Below, piece by piece: positions 16,577 to 25,772 of a DNA stretch of 64,000 nucleotides. Position 1 is the first letter of the stretch. Each line of letters starts with the position of its first letter. Both the position numbers and the translations under genes were made by a program. The DNA is from an uncultured Candidatus Melainabacteria bacterium (lineage in GTDB: Bacteria > Cyanobacteriota > Vampirovibrionia > Gastranaerophilales > Gastranaerophilaceae), in contig CAKUUC010000005.1 in the NCBI GenBank assembly GCA_934692625.1, forward strand, positions 62,001-126,000. The letters are read 5' to 3'. The notes under the pieces were generated by a model. It had not been told where the DNA came from and did not search any database. It saw only the letters and a program-made list of their open reading frames with translations.

Positions 16577-18793
16577 CTATTTAATTTCTTTTTGTCTGAT
16601 TTCAACACCTGAGTATTTAGCACCGTTAGTAGGGTCTCCGTTTACTGCATTAGCGTCGCCGCCTTTGTACCAGTTAACGATGTAGCTACCGTCAGTTACT
16701 TGAGGTGTCAATGTACCGTTGATTTTGAAAGTTCCTGTTGAAGGATCGCTTTCGGTACCTGAACGTACGATGATTGTTTTTGCTGCGATATCACCCGCAA
16801 CGTTCATATTACCTTTTCTGTTAACCAATGCTGCTTGGTAACCAGAAGTGTTGATTGTAGCACCTGTTGCGTAATTCAAACCGTTGTTACCAGTTTTGTT
16901 TTTAATAAGAACTTCGCCGTCACCTGTTGCGTTGAAGTCTTTAGTTACGTTAACGCCAGTACCGTTACCTCTTGAGATAGCGTAGAAGCCACCAGCCAAG
17001 TTGCCTTGAGCATCTTTAACAGCACCACCGTTATTTGTAACTTTAGCACCCAAGTTCAACATTCCTGCGTTGTTCAACACTGCCATATAACCGTTGTGGT
17101 TCAAGGTTCCGTTAACTGTCATATCGCCTGTTGTGCCTGCTTCTTTCTTCAAGGAAGCGTTACCGTTTTTAACAGTGATATCAGAAGCAACTGTCATGCT
17201 GCCTGCGCCTGTTCTGTCAACGATACCAAGGTTTCCGTTAGTTTCGTTGATAGTACCATTAACAACCATATCACCTGCGTAGTTGTTGATTGCCAAGTTA
17301 CCGTTAGTAACATTTGCAGTACCTGAGTAGTTCAAGCCACCTGCACCACGGTTAGTAATATAAGTTGTTGTGTTGTCAACTTTATCTGAGTGCCAACCTT
17401 GTGCTGATGTGTTGGTAATTGTTCCTGTTACATCCATTGCACCAGTTCCGGCATTTTTAATGTTCATAAGACCAGTTGTGCCGTTGTTTGCAATTGTTCC
17501 ACCAACTGTCATGCCTGTACCGTAGTTTACGATACCGGTATTATTGTTGTTATTAGTCAAGTTGGCAGTGTAATTCATTGCCCCGTCGTAGTTTTTAATT
17601 GCTACGTCACCGTTTGCAGTAATTTTACCGCCGATATCCATGCCTACACTGTTAGTTTTTTCACCGGCTTTGCCTGTACCGTTTTTGATAGAAACAGTTT
17701 TAGCATTGATTGTAGCGTTTGAAGTCAACTTGCCTGTGCCTGAAGTGTAGTTGTAAACTTGAGCAATATCATCCGCTTTAATAGTAGTTCCTTGACCTAA
17801 TGTCAAAGCACCGCCTTTGTTGTTCAAGATTTGAACTTTGTTACCTTCGATTGCTGCTGCTGTTGTGCCGACTGTCAAATCACCTGCTGTGCTGTACAAT
17901 CTTGCGGTGCCGTTTTTAGCATAAACTTCACCGTTTACGCTCATTCCGTTAGCACCGTTGTTTGTAATATATGTACCGCCGTTATCGTTGTTCAAAACGT
18001 GACCTGTTACGGTCATTCCATTTGCAGATTCAATAACTAATTGACTACCGTCAGTTTTGGCAGTTGCTGCTTTGATACCTGTTGTGTTAACCAAATTGTC
18101 AAACAAGTCTGCTTGATATGCTTGGTTTACGGTCAAACCGTTAACTACTTTACCTGCAATGTTAACATTTTGACCTCTAAGAACAACACCGTCACGTGCT
18201 AAAATTCTGCCGCCTTGTTCAACGGTGATGTCTGCATTGCTACCCCAAGCGCCACCTGATTTTGAATTAGATAAGAAATTCAAAACGCCAGTGTTTTCAA
18301 ATGCTTTTGCGTTTGCTTGAGTTTTTTCTGCGTTGTATTTATCGTAAGCAGCACCAATTTCATTAAATTTATCCATTGTTGGTGTTACTGTTGACAATCT
18401 GCCAACGTTCAAAACACCAGAAGCTCCTACAACCATGCCACCCGGTGTAATAAATACCGCGTGTCCATTGTAGAAACCGTTTTGTTTCATTGTGTTTACA
18501 ACACCGTTTACGTTAACTTGGTTTTTAACTAAGTTAACGAAAGTTGTAATACTTGCATCTTTTCCGTTTTTCTGGAATCCATCAAACATCAAGTTTGCAG
18601 TATCGCCTTTTCCGACTGTAAAATCGTCATATTTCCTAAAACCGGCACCGCCATCTTTTCCGATAAACTCAGGGTTGATGTTGTAAACTCCACCGTTACC
18701 CGTGACACCGGTAATATTTGTACCGGCTGCGTTTGCGGAAGGAATAGCAAGAGTTGCTGCCATTGCTAGTAGGATTAACGTTTTCTTGTTCAT
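16577..18793 (-). CDS. Filamentous adhesin of the leukotoxin LktA-like family
   Basis: The chosen ATG (18793) follows AAGGAG by 6 nt and yields a textbook signal peptide (M-N-K-K-T-L-I-L-L ... S-A-N-A-A). The 738-residue product carries the N-terminal secretion-type domain also seen in the adhesin at 12213 (Y-N-I-N-P-E-F, G-A-G-F-R-K-Y-D-D-F, V-N-L-V-K-N-Q-V-N-V-N-G-V-V-N-T). A long repetitive Asn/Gly/Thr-rich region follows (V-N-G-T-I-N, I-T-N-N-G-A-N-G patterns), as expected for a right-handed beta-helix. Base composition is visibly richer in G+C than the neighbouring genes. Its role is probably adhesion or toxin-like at the surface; LktA-family proteins are often secreted by two-partner systems, but no partner is adjacent. 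Confidence 0.8.
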   Translation of the reverse strand: MNKKTLILLAMAATLAIPSANAAGTNITGVTGNGGVYNINPEFIGKDGGAGFRKYDDFTVGKGDTANLMFDGFQKNGKDASITTFVNLVKNQVNVNGVVNTMKQNGFYNGHAVFITPGGMVVGASGVLNVGRLSTVTPTMDKFNEIGAAYDKYNAEKTQANAKAFENTGVLNFLSNSKSGGAWGSNADITVEQGGRILARDGVVLRGQNVNIAGKVVNGLTVNQAYQADLFDNLVNTTGIKAATAKTDGSQLVIESANGMTVTGHVLNNDNGGTYITNNGANGMSVNGEVYAKNGTARLYSTAGDLTVGTTAAAIEGNKVQILNNKGGALTLGQGTTIKADDIAQVYNYTSGTGKLTSNATINAKTVSIKNGTGKAGEKTNSVGMDIGGKITANGDVAIKNYDGAMNYTANLTNNNNNTGIVNYGTGMTVGGTIANNGTTGLMNIKNAGTGAMDVTGTITNTSAQGWHSDKVDNTTTYITNRGAGGLNYSGTANVTNGNLAINNYAGDMVVNGTINETNGNLGIVDRTGAGSMTVASDITVKNGNASLKKEAGTTGDMTVNGTLNHNGYMAVLNNAGMLNLGAKVTNNGGAVKDAQGNLAGGFYAISRGNGTGVNVTKDFNATGDGEVLIKNKTGNNGLNYATGATINTSGYQAALVNRKGNMNVAGDIAAKTIIVRSGTESDPSTGTFKINGTLTPQVTDGSYIVNWYKGGDANAVNGDPTNGAKYSGVEIRQKEIK

Positions 18794-19209
18794 GTCATAC
18801 TCCTTTTCTTGTCGCATTTCACTTCTGTATTATTGTATTGTCAAACTTTTTCTTTTGCATCAAACTTCACTTTGGGCATGTTTGTATATACTTTGGATAT
18901 AGTCCGATATTATATATAAACCCGAAGCATATCGTTTTTTGCTTTATATCGGTATAATTTTTACAAAACTTTAATAAAATCCCGTAAAAATTTACATTTC
19001 TTAATTTAATTATAGTGTTTTCTGAGATTAATGTATCCTTCAACACTATGATATATTAGTAAAATTACGTATAAAAGTCAATAAATATAGAGTATATTTT
19101 TGTTATATTTTTATTAAGATTTTGAGGTAAATTAATCCTACATTTGTTGGTTCAAAAATGAACAAAAATATATTTTAATCGTAAAAGTTATGTATGAGGA
19201 TAACTATTA
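18794..19209. promoter_or_regulatory. Divergent intergenic region with palindrome GTTCAAAAATGAAC
   Basis: This 416-bp gap separates the adhesin (minus) from the TolC-led operon (plus). It is very AT-rich and holds no supported gene. A perfect 14-nt palindrome (19150-19163) lies about 45 nt before the TolC start, overlapping the expected promoter region, so it could be an operator. Several TATAAT-like boxes are present but no pairing with a -35 box is convincing. Confidence 0.4.
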
Positions 19210-20667
19210 GTGAATAAGATAGCTAAATTACTGACAATACTACTATTATCAATATTTTTAACATCATTTACCCAAGTTTACGCATTGCAAGAAGTCAAAG
19301 TTGAACAGGGCTCCGTACTTTCGTTAAAGGACTGCATATCCATAGCATTAAATAATAATCCGAGTATCAAAAATGCCCGCTATAATTATGGAATTTCAAA
19401 AGCCAATGTAAATGTTGCACGTTCTGAATTTTTCCCGACAGTCGGAGTTGGAACGGGTTACAATTTCACCGGAACAAAGAACAAACAAAGAAGTACAACC
19501 TCTGATTATTATTCTGTCGAAGCAACTTTAAACCAAATGATTTGGAATTTCGGCAGAACAAATTCTCATATCAGAATGCAAAAGTTCTATCAAATTGCCG
19601 ACAAATACACGTTTGACAACACTGTAAGAGAAACTATTTTTAACGTTAAACAAAGATATTACGAAGTTTTGGCAGCACGAGCAACAGTTTTAATCAATCA
19701 AGCTTATGTTGATATCAACGAACGTAACTATTTGAGAACAAAGGCTTATTTTGACGAAGGCATAAAATCAAAAATTGATTTGGTAAATGCGGAAGTTACC
19801 TTGAGTGATTCAAAAATTTTACTGATTCAATCTCAAAACAGTTATAAAAATTCGCTTGTAAACCTTAATAATACAATGTATTTGAAGAACGCTCCGACAT
19901 ACTCAATTGAAAGTAACGAAAATTTCAACATAAAAGACAACGTTGCTCCAGTAGATTTATCAAATTTGGAACAACAAAATCCTAAAAAACAAGCAAAAGC
20001 ACCTGACGGAATTACTGATGCAAAACTCTTGAGTTCTGTTGAAAAGTTAGAGGTTTTGACGGATTACGAGGTGCAGGAATTTCCTTATTCGTTTGAAGAA
20101 TGTATTGAAATGGCTTACAAAAACCGTGCGGATTTGAAGGCTTACAATTCAACTCTTGATGCAGTCAAAGAAAATTTGTTATACGTAAAACGCAATTATT
20201 ATCCTGAAATTTCTGCAAGTGCGGGGTATGGATTTAGGGATTTGAACAATACAAATTCTTTGAATGTCGGAGTTAACATGTCCAGTGCCGTTAATATAAT
20301 GGCTCAAAAGGCTAATGTTGATGCCGCAAAATTTCAGGTGGATATTGCTGAAAACTCATTGAGTCAACTAAATCAAGACATTTATTTTGAAGTTCAAAAC
20401 GCATATATTAATATGGTAGAATTAGAAAAACAAATTCCACTACTTGCAGTCAAAGTTCGTCAAACAATGGAAAACTATGAACTTGCAGAAGGCAGATATT
20501 ATGTTGGCTTGGGCGATTATATTCAATTGCAAGACGCAAAAGTTAATTATAACAATGCCCAATGCTCATATATAGAAACAATTTACAAATATAACGTAGC
20601 GAAAGCGGAACTGGAAAGCGTAATTGCACTACCACAAGAAGTTACCGTTTCGATAGAGGATAAATAA
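19210..20667 (+). CDS. TolC family outer membrane efflux protein
   Basis: This 485-residue protein with an N-terminal signal peptide (about residues 1-25) has two outer-membrane-efflux repeats. One begins at L-S-L-K-D-C-I-S-I-A-L-N-N-N-P and the second at Y-S-F-E-E-C-I-E-M-A-Y-K-N-R-A-D-L, each followed by long helices. This is the pattern of TolC-like trimeric channels that form the outer part of tripartite exporters. The start is a GTG with AGGA about 10 nt upstream. The next gene begins one base after the stop codon, so it heads an operon with an adaptor and an ABC transporter. Confidence 0.9.
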   Translation: MNKIAKLLTILLLSIFLTSFTQVYALQEVKVEQGSVLSLKDCISIALNNNPSIKNARYNYGISKANVNVARSEFFPTVGVGTGYNFTGTKNKQRSTTSDYYSVEATLNQMIWNFGRTNSHIRMQKFYQIADKYTFDNTVRETIFNVKQRYYEVLAARATVLINQAYVDINERNYLRTKAYFDEGIKSKIDLVNAEVTLSDSKILLIQSQNSYKNSLVNLNNTMYLKNAPTYSIESNENFNIKDNVAPVDLSNLEQQNPKKQAKAPDGITDAKLLSSVEKLEVLTDYEVQEFPYSFEECIEMAYKNRADLKAYNSTLDAVKENLLYVKRNYYPEISASAGYGFRDLNNTNSLNVGVNMSSAVNIMAQKANVDAAKFQVDIAENSLSQLNQDIYFEVQNAYINMVELEKQIPLLAVKVRQTMENYELAEGRYYVGLGDYIQLQDAKVNYNNAQCSYIETIYKYNVAKAELESVIALPQEVTVSIEDK

Positions 20668-20668
20668 C

Positions 20669-21868
20669 ATGGATATTAAAAATACCGCTAAATTATTGTT
20701 AAAAAAAAGAGTCATAATCCCGATAATCGTTGCTGCAGCACTCGGAGCGTACGGATATTCTTATGTTCAATCGCACAAAGTGACCTACATGACTAAAGAA
20801 TTGTCAAGATGTACTATTACCGATGTTGTTGAAGCATCTGGGACAATCAATCCGGTGAATACAGTGAGTGTCGGTTCAACCGTATCAGGTTTGATGAAGG
20901 AAATCTACGTGGATTATAACAGCGAGGTTAAAAAAGGGCAATTACTTGCACAAATCGACCCAGCAACATTTCAGGCACAAGTTGACCAAAACAGAGCACA
21001 AATCAATAATGCAGAAGCAAACCTAGCTAAACTGAATGCTGAAATGGTTTATGCCGAAAAAACTTATATCCGATATAAAAACTTATATAAGAAAAATTTT
21101 GTGGCAAGAAGTGAATTAGACCAAGCGGAAAGCGATTATTTGGCGAAAAAAGCTTCAATCGGCGCACAAAGAGCATCTATTGCACAATCTCGAGCAAGTT
21201 ACAACACTGCAATGACAAATTTAGGTTATACAAAAATTGTCGCTCCTGTGGACGGAACTATTATTTCAAGAGATATTGACGTAGGACAACCGGTTGCAGC
21301 AAGCTTCCAAGCGCCTGAACTTTTCACGATTGCTCAAGACTTAACAAAAATGCAAATTGAAGTTAATGTTTCAGAAGCCGACATCGGTTCGGTAAAAGAA
21401 GGTCAAGAGGTGGAATATACCCTTGACGGATATCCTGACAGCACTTTTTACGGAAAAGTTACCCAAGTCCGTTTGGATTCTACAACAACTTCAAACGTCG
21501 TAACTTATACGGTAATTGTTAGCGTAAGTAATGACGATTTGAAACTGAAACCCGGCATGACGGCTAATGTTTCAATTATCACAAAACGAAGTGAGAACGT
21601 TATGTGTGCGCCATCTATTGCATTGAAATATTCACCTGAAACCAACGGGCAAAAATATCAAAATCAGGGAATTTGGGTGTTAGAAAACGGCAAACCTAAA
21701 CGAATTGACATCAAAGAAGGCGCAAGTGACGATTCTAACGTTGAAATCATTTCAAAAATTTTGAAAATCGGTGATAAAGTAATAATCGGCTCAACTGGCG
21801 GCGGTAAAAAGCCGACAGCTTCTCAACAGGGTAACAAACGCCGTGGCGGCCCTCCGGGAATGTTTTAG
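20669..21868 (+). CDS. MacA/HlyD-type periplasmic adaptor
   Basis: The 399-residue protein has one N-terminal membrane helix (about 13-32), then a lipoyl/barrel-sandwich half (V-S-G-L-M-K-E-I-Y-V-D-Y-N-S-E-V-K-K-G) and a coiled-coil hairpin (about 90-180). The second half-motif follows (I-V-A-P-V-D-G-T-I-I-S-R-D), with beta-barrel domains to the end. This is the standard layout of membrane fusion proteins of MacAB-TolC exporters. It ends with a basic Gly/Arg/Pro-rich tail. It links the inner-membrane ABC pump to the TolC protein encoded just upstream. Confidence 0.92.
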   Translation: MDIKNTAKLLLKKRVIIPIIVAAALGAYGYSYVQSHKVTYMTKELSRCTITDVVEASGTINPVNTVSVGSTVSGLMKEIYVDYNSEVKKGQLLAQIDPATFQAQVDQNRAQINNAEANLAKLNAEMVYAEKTYIRYKNLYKKNFVARSELDQAESDYLAKKASIGAQRASIAQSRASYNTAMTNLGYTKIVAPVDGTIISRDIDVGQPVAASFQAPELFTIAQDLTKMQIEVNVSEADIGSVKEGQEVEYTLDGYPDSTFYGKVTQVRLDSTTTSNVVTYTVIVSVSNDDLKLKPGMTANVSIITKRSENVMCAPSIALKYSPETNGQKYQNQGIWVLENGKPKRIDIKEGASDDSNVEIISKILKIGDKVIIGSTGGGKKPTASQQGNKRRGGPPGMF

Positions 21869-21891
21869 AGCGACAAGGTAAGGAATAAATT

Positions 21892-23043
21892 ATGCAAACA
21901 GAAATCGAAAAACAAAATTTTATAGATAAAATTGTAAAAAAACTTTCTGCTTATGAAGAAGAAAGAAAACAAAGAATATTGGGATTACTCATAAAACAGA
22001 TAATTACACTTGCGATTGGTTATGCAACTTGTAAAGGAGCAATAATATGGGCTGAAAATCATACGGTCATTTCTGTTTTTTGTGCATTTATTGCTCTTTT
22101 TAGCGGTATTGCTTTTTTCTGTAATTTTTCAGATGATAACAAAGAGTTTAAAACCTATTTGAAGAAAAAATGTAAACGTCAGATTTTGAAAGAATTTGGC
22201 TTAACGACAATGGACGGAGAATGCTTTTCTGATGAAACCTTGAAGAAAAGTAATTTGTTCTCAATCTATTCATATCAGGAATATGATGACGTTATTGAAG
22301 GTTGCTACAATGAGGTTAATTATACGATTGCAGAAACAAAACTTGTAGTAAAAAATAGGAAAAATGAATTTGATGTTTTTAAAGGTGTAGTTATTTCTTT
22401 CAAATCAAATAAAAAAATCTTGGCTGAAACTTTGGTAACTTCAAAGGGCGATAACAATATAAGAAATTACCCGCCAAATTCAAGTGCTATTTTAATATTA
22501 GTTCCGTTCTTGCTTCTTCTTCCAATCTTATTAAGTTTTTATTTCTTATTTCAGGTAGGTGAAAGTTTTAAATCTATAGGTGGTGATTTCTCGGCGATTC
22601 CGACTCCTCATTTGTTTTGGTCAAGTATTTTCTTACCAAATCTTTTAGATTTTCTTCTTCCGTTAGTAATAATTCTCGGGGTTGGCATACCTTTGTTTTA
22701 TCAATTTAAAAAGATGCAAAAGGTTAAACTTGAAGATGTCGGATTTGACAAACGTTTCAATGTTTATACAAAAGACCAAGTTGAAGCAAGATATCTTTTA
22801 ACTCCAACCTTTATGGAACGTTTGAAACACCTTGAAACCTCTTTTGGCACAAAAGGCATAAAATGCTCTTTCTTTGATGATTGCATAATGTTTGCAATTT
22901 CTTCAAAAAAAGATTTGTTTGAACTCGGAAGTTTGTACAAATCCCTAAAATCTAAAAAATCAGTAGAAGAATTTTATAATGAAATACAGTCTGTTCAAAA
23001 TATGATAGATTATTTAAAATTTGATGAAAAGACAGGATTATAA
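21892..23043 (+). CDS. DUF3137-like membrane protein in exporter operon
   Basis: The 383-residue protein has two membrane helices near residues 25-80 and two more near 200-265. The soluble parts include V-I-E-G-C-Y-N-E-V-N-Y and V-V-I-S-F-K-S-N-K, which resemble proteins of the DUF3137 family. The assignment is tentative. It sits between the adaptor and ATPase genes with gaps of 23 and 3 nt, so it is co-transcribed with the exporter, an atypical position. A role in exporter assembly or regulation is only inferred. Confidence 0.65.
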   Translation: MQTEIEKQNFIDKIVKKLSAYEEERKQRILGLLIKQIITLAIGYATCKGAIIWAENHTVISVFCAFIALFSGIAFFCNFSDDNKEFKTYLKKKCKRQILKEFGLTTMDGECFSDETLKKSNLFSIYSYQEYDDVIEGCYNEVNYTIAETKLVVKNRKNEFDVFKGVVISFKSNKKILAETLVTSKGDNNIRNYPPNSSAILILVPFLLLLPILLSFYFLFQVGESFKSIGGDFSAIPTPHLFWSSIFLPNLLDFLLPLVIILGVGIPLFYQFKKMQKVKLEDVGFDKRFNVYTKDQVEARYLLTPTFMERLKHLETSFGTKGIKCSFFDDCIMFAISSKKDLFELGSLYKSLKSKKSVEEFYNEIQSVQNMIDYLKFDEKTGL

Positions 23044-23046
23044 ATT

Positions 23047-23763
23047 ATGGATTTAATCACCGTAAAACACGCAATAAAAACTTACCAAACGGGCGAAGAC
23101 TCCTTTAATGCCTTGAATGATGTTTCCTTTAGTATTAAAAAAGGCGAATTCGTGGCTATTATGGGAACTTCTGGTTCAGGAAAATCTACCTGTATGAATA
23201 TGCTCGGAACTTTAGACAAACCGACTTCGGGCGAATATTATCTTGACGGAGAAGACATGCTTCACCTTGATAATAACCGTTTGGCAATGGTTCGATGTAA
23301 AAAAATCGGGTTTATTTTTCAGGGGTTTAACTTGATTTCAAGGACTTCCGCACTTGATAACGTGTGTTTGCCGATGATTTATAAGGGTCTTCCCGAAAGT
23401 GAACGAATTGAGCGTGCTAAATGGGCATTGAAGATTGTCGGACTTGAAAACCGTGAAGACCACATGCCAAACCAAATGTCGGGCGGTCAACAACAACGTG
23501 TAGCAATAGCAAGAGCAATTGTTAATGATGCACCGCTAATATTGGCGGACGAACCGACAGGTAATTTGGATACCAAAACGAGTATTGAGGTTATGGAATT
23601 TTTCGTTAGACTTAACGAAGAAATGGGCAAAACTATTGTTTTGGTCACTCACGAACCCGATATTGCCGAATATACAAAACGTGTTATTAAATTTAAAGAC
23701 GGAAATATTGTTTTAGACGAGCCGAAAGAGGTTTGGTTAGCCCACAGAACAAGAGAAACTTAA
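23047..23763 (+). CDS. ABC transporter ATP-binding protein (MacB/LolD type)
   Basis: The 238-residue ATPase has Walker A G-T-S-G-S-G-K-S-T (about 40-48), Q-loop F-Q-G-F-N-L-I, signature M-S-G-G-Q-Q-Q-R-V (about 143-151), Walker B L-I-L-A-D-E-P-T-G and the switch His in V-T-H-E. The sequence belongs to the MacB/LolD/FtsE group. It powers the exporter with the permease encoded 10 nt downstream. In E. coli MacB the two are fused; here they are separate. Confidence 0.95.
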   Translation: MDLITVKHAIKTYQTGEDSFNALNDVSFSIKKGEFVAIMGTSGSGKSTCMNMLGTLDKPTSGEYYLDGEDMLHLDNNRLAMVRCKKIGFIFQGFNLISRTSALDNVCLPMIYKGLPESERIERAKWALKIVGLENREDHMPNQMSGGQQQRVAIARAIVNDAPLILADEPTGNLDTKTSIEVMEFFVRLNEEMGKTIVLVTHEPDIAEYTKRVIKFKDGNIVLDEPKEVWLAHRTRET

Positions 23764-23773
23764 AGGATTTGCA

Positions 23774-25003
23774 ATGTTAGATTTTAAATCAATATTAAAA
23801 ATGGCGACAATTTCGCTAAGAATAAATAAAATGCGTTCAATGCTTACGAGTTTGGGTATAATTATTGGGGTAAGTGCCGTAATTATTATGCTTGCGGTCG
23901 GGGCTGGTGCAAGTAAAAAAATTGCAGCAGATATGGAATCAATGGGCAGCAACTTGTTGATGATACGTTCAGCATCAGCCAAATCCGGTGGTGTGCGAAT
24001 GGGTTCAGGAACAAAACCGACATTAACCATGAAAGATGCAAGTGCGATTGAAATCAAATGCCGTGGAATTCTTGCAGTTGCTCCGTATTCGGCAGAATCA
24101 AAACAATTAACCTACGGAAACCAAAACTGGTCAACAACAGTTGGCGGCACAACAATGGATTATTTTTTGATAAGAAATTATGAAATCGAATCAGGTAGAG
24201 GATTTTTACCGGAAGACAGTAAAAACGGTACAAAAGTTGTGGTAATCGGACAAACCGTTTCTACTGAACTTTTTGGCGATGTTGACCCGATTGGTAAAAC
24301 TATCCGTATCGGAAATGTTCCGTTTAAGGTTATCGGACTTTTGAAAACAAAAGGTTCAAGCGGAATGGGACAAGATCAGGATGACTTGGTTTTTATCCCG
24401 ATTACAACCGCTCAGAGAAAAGTTTTCGGAACTGATTTTCCCGGAACTGTTAATATGATTACCGTAAAATCTCAAAACGAAGAAATTCTCTCAACAACAG
24501 AATCTGATATTAAAGAACTTTTACACCACAGACATAATATCGGCAAAAATCAGGACGATGATTTCGAAATTAGAAACCTTGCTGAAATGCAAGAAACAAT
24601 TAAATCTACAACCAAAACAATGTCACTTTTGCTCGGTGCTATTGCCGGAGTTTCTCTAATTGTTGGCGGAATCGGGATTATGAATATTATGTTAGTTTCA
24701 GTAACAGAAAGAACAAAAGAAATCGGTATTCGTATGGCGATTGGGGCAAAAGCATCAGATATTCGCATTCAATTTTTGATTGAATCGTTTATGTTGTCTA
24801 TGCTTGGCGGTTTGGTCGGCGTAATAATCGGCATAGTCGGGGCGTATATTATGCACGCACTTGCAGGCATGAATATTGCAATCACTGCTTCGTCCATAGG
24901 TTTATCGCTTGGATTTTCGGCAGCCATCGGAGTAGGCTTCGGGTATTATCCTGCTTATAAGGCTTCTCTTTTGAACCCGATTGATGCATTAAGATATGAA
25001 TAA
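23774..25003 (+). CDS. MacB/FtsX-type ABC permease
   Basis: The 409-residue protein has one N-terminal membrane helix (about 21-43), a large periplasmic domain (about 45-280), and three C-terminal helices (about 283-395) in the FtsX arrangement. The motif E-R-T-K-E-I-G-I-R-M-A-I-G-A lies between helices. It completes the tripartite system with the adaptor and TolC. The substrate is unknown; MacAB-type pumps export antibiotics, peptides, glycolipids or lipoprotein-linked substrates. The operon seems to end here; only a weak hairpin follows. Confidence 0.93.
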   Translation: MLDFKSILKMATISLRINKMRSMLTSLGIIIGVSAVIIMLAVGAGASKKIAADMESMGSNLLMIRSASAKSGGVRMGSGTKPTLTMKDASAIEIKCRGILAVAPYSAESKQLTYGNQNWSTTVGGTTMDYFLIRNYEIESGRGFLPEDSKNGTKVVVIGQTVSTELFGDVDPIGKTIRIGNVPFKVIGLLKTKGSSGMGQDQDDLVFIPITTAQRKVFGTDFPGTVNMITVKSQNEEILSTTESDIKELLHHRHNIGKNQDDDFEIRNLAEMQETIKSTTKTMSLLLGAIAGVSLIVGGIGIMNIMLVSVTERTKEIGIRMAIGAKASDIRIQFLIESFMLSMLGGLVGVIIGIVGAYIMHALAGMNIAITASSIGLSLGFSAAIGVGFGYYPAYKASLLNPIDALRYE

Positions 25004-25043
25004 AAACTATTTTTGAAACTGGACTAAATTATCACTATAGCAT

Positions 25044-25445
25044 TTATAGCAAAGGTTTGCCGTTATGAATGATTTGAACCAGTTTCCCTGCCATATCTCT
25101 TAGAGTTTCGGTTATATAATTGTTTTTGGGAGTAGTTTTTGAAATAAAAACTTCTTTTATATGGTTAACTCCATCATTAATTTCTTTAGTAATTGTTCTA
25201 GTGTATTCCTGATTATTGTTTTTGTAGTGCTCGACAGTCTTGTTATGAGAATATGAAAACTCTTGAATTTCAAAGACATCGCCATTTGAGTCATAACGTT
25301 CAATTTTTAGCGGTTTGTTTGTTGAAGTTTGCCACGCTTTCTTTGATAGAAGTTGACCATCATCTGAATACTCTTTTGAATATTTAACATCTCCATTTTG
25401 AGTGTTCTCAAATTTATTACCAAAACTTACAATATCTATTTTCAT
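25044..25445 (-). CDS. Orphan protein with N-terminal V-S-F-G motif
   Basis: The 133-residue soluble protein begins M-K-I-D-I-V-S-F-G-N-K-F. It then has repeating short beta-type units (Y-S-D-D-G-Q-L-L-S-K-K, Y-D-S-N-G-D-V-F-E-I) that resemble MORN/toxin-type beta-hairpin repeats. No family is recognised. There is no ribosome site; the -10 element lies 7 nt before the ATG, so the mRNA may be leaderless. Confidence 0.65.
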   Translation of the reverse strand: MKIDIVSFGNKFENTQNGDVKYSKEYSDDGQLLSKKAWQTSTNKPLKIERYDSNGDVFEIQEFSYSHNKTVEHYKNNNQEYTRTITKEINDGVNHIKEVFISKTTPKNNYITETLRDMAGKLVQIIHNGKPLL

Positions 25446-25452
25446 AATCTTT

Positions 25453-25480
25453 ATAATAGTATAAATAGATTTTTTGACAA
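25453..25480 (-). promoter_or_regulatory. Promoter placing the start of 25044-25445 at or next to ATG
   Basis: On the minus strand TTGTCA (25475-25480) and TATTAT (25453-25458) are spaced 16 nt, with only 7 nt between the -10 box and the start codon. Confidence 0.5.
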
Positions 25481-25495
25481 CAAATGATATAAAAA

Positions 25496-25666
25496 CTACT
25501 CTACATTTGGAGTTTGTGAAACAGGTGCTTTTTTAATTTTAACAGTGTCATTTTCTACACTAATTTCCAAATAATCAGATTCCGGATTTACGTCAATTAG
25601 TTCTAACAAAGTTTTTGGCATAAATAACGCCCAACCACTTCCTGAACGTGATAACTTTTTCTTCAT
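25496..25666 (-). CDS. Small AbrB/SpoVT-like DNA-binding protein (56 aa)
   Basis: The frame encodes M-K-K-K-L-S-R-S-G-S-G-W-A-L-F-M-P-K-T-L followed by L-L-E-L-I-D-V-N-P and I-S-V-E-N-D-T-V-K-I-K-K. This is the pattern of swapped-hairpin AbrB/MazE-type DNA-binding domains. These act as transition-state regulators or antitoxins, but no toxin gene is adjacent. It lies between the orphan gene 25044-25445 and divergent gdhA. The ribosome site is weak. Confidence 0.6.
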   Translation of the reverse strand: MKKKLSRSGSGWALFMPKTLLELIDVNPESDYLEISVENDTVKIKKAPVSQTPNVE

Positions 25667-25772
25667 ATACTTTCAAATCTGGACTATTTGAAGTAAATCT
25701 TGCTTGTTTACCTTGCGAACACAGCGAAAATATTGTAATATTCTGTCTATATGGAAGAATGAAAGGAATATT

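Noticed and set aside
17006..17326. Open frames on the plus strand inside the adhesin gene 16577-18793
   Set aside because: They lie fully antisense to a well-supported gene with a signal peptide and ribosome site, and their translations are low-complexity shadows.
25496..25666. Toxin-antitoxin pair based on the AbrB/MazE-like small protein
   Set aside because: No toxin gene (MazF, PemK, RelE or similar) is adjacent; the neighbours are an orphan gene and gdhA.
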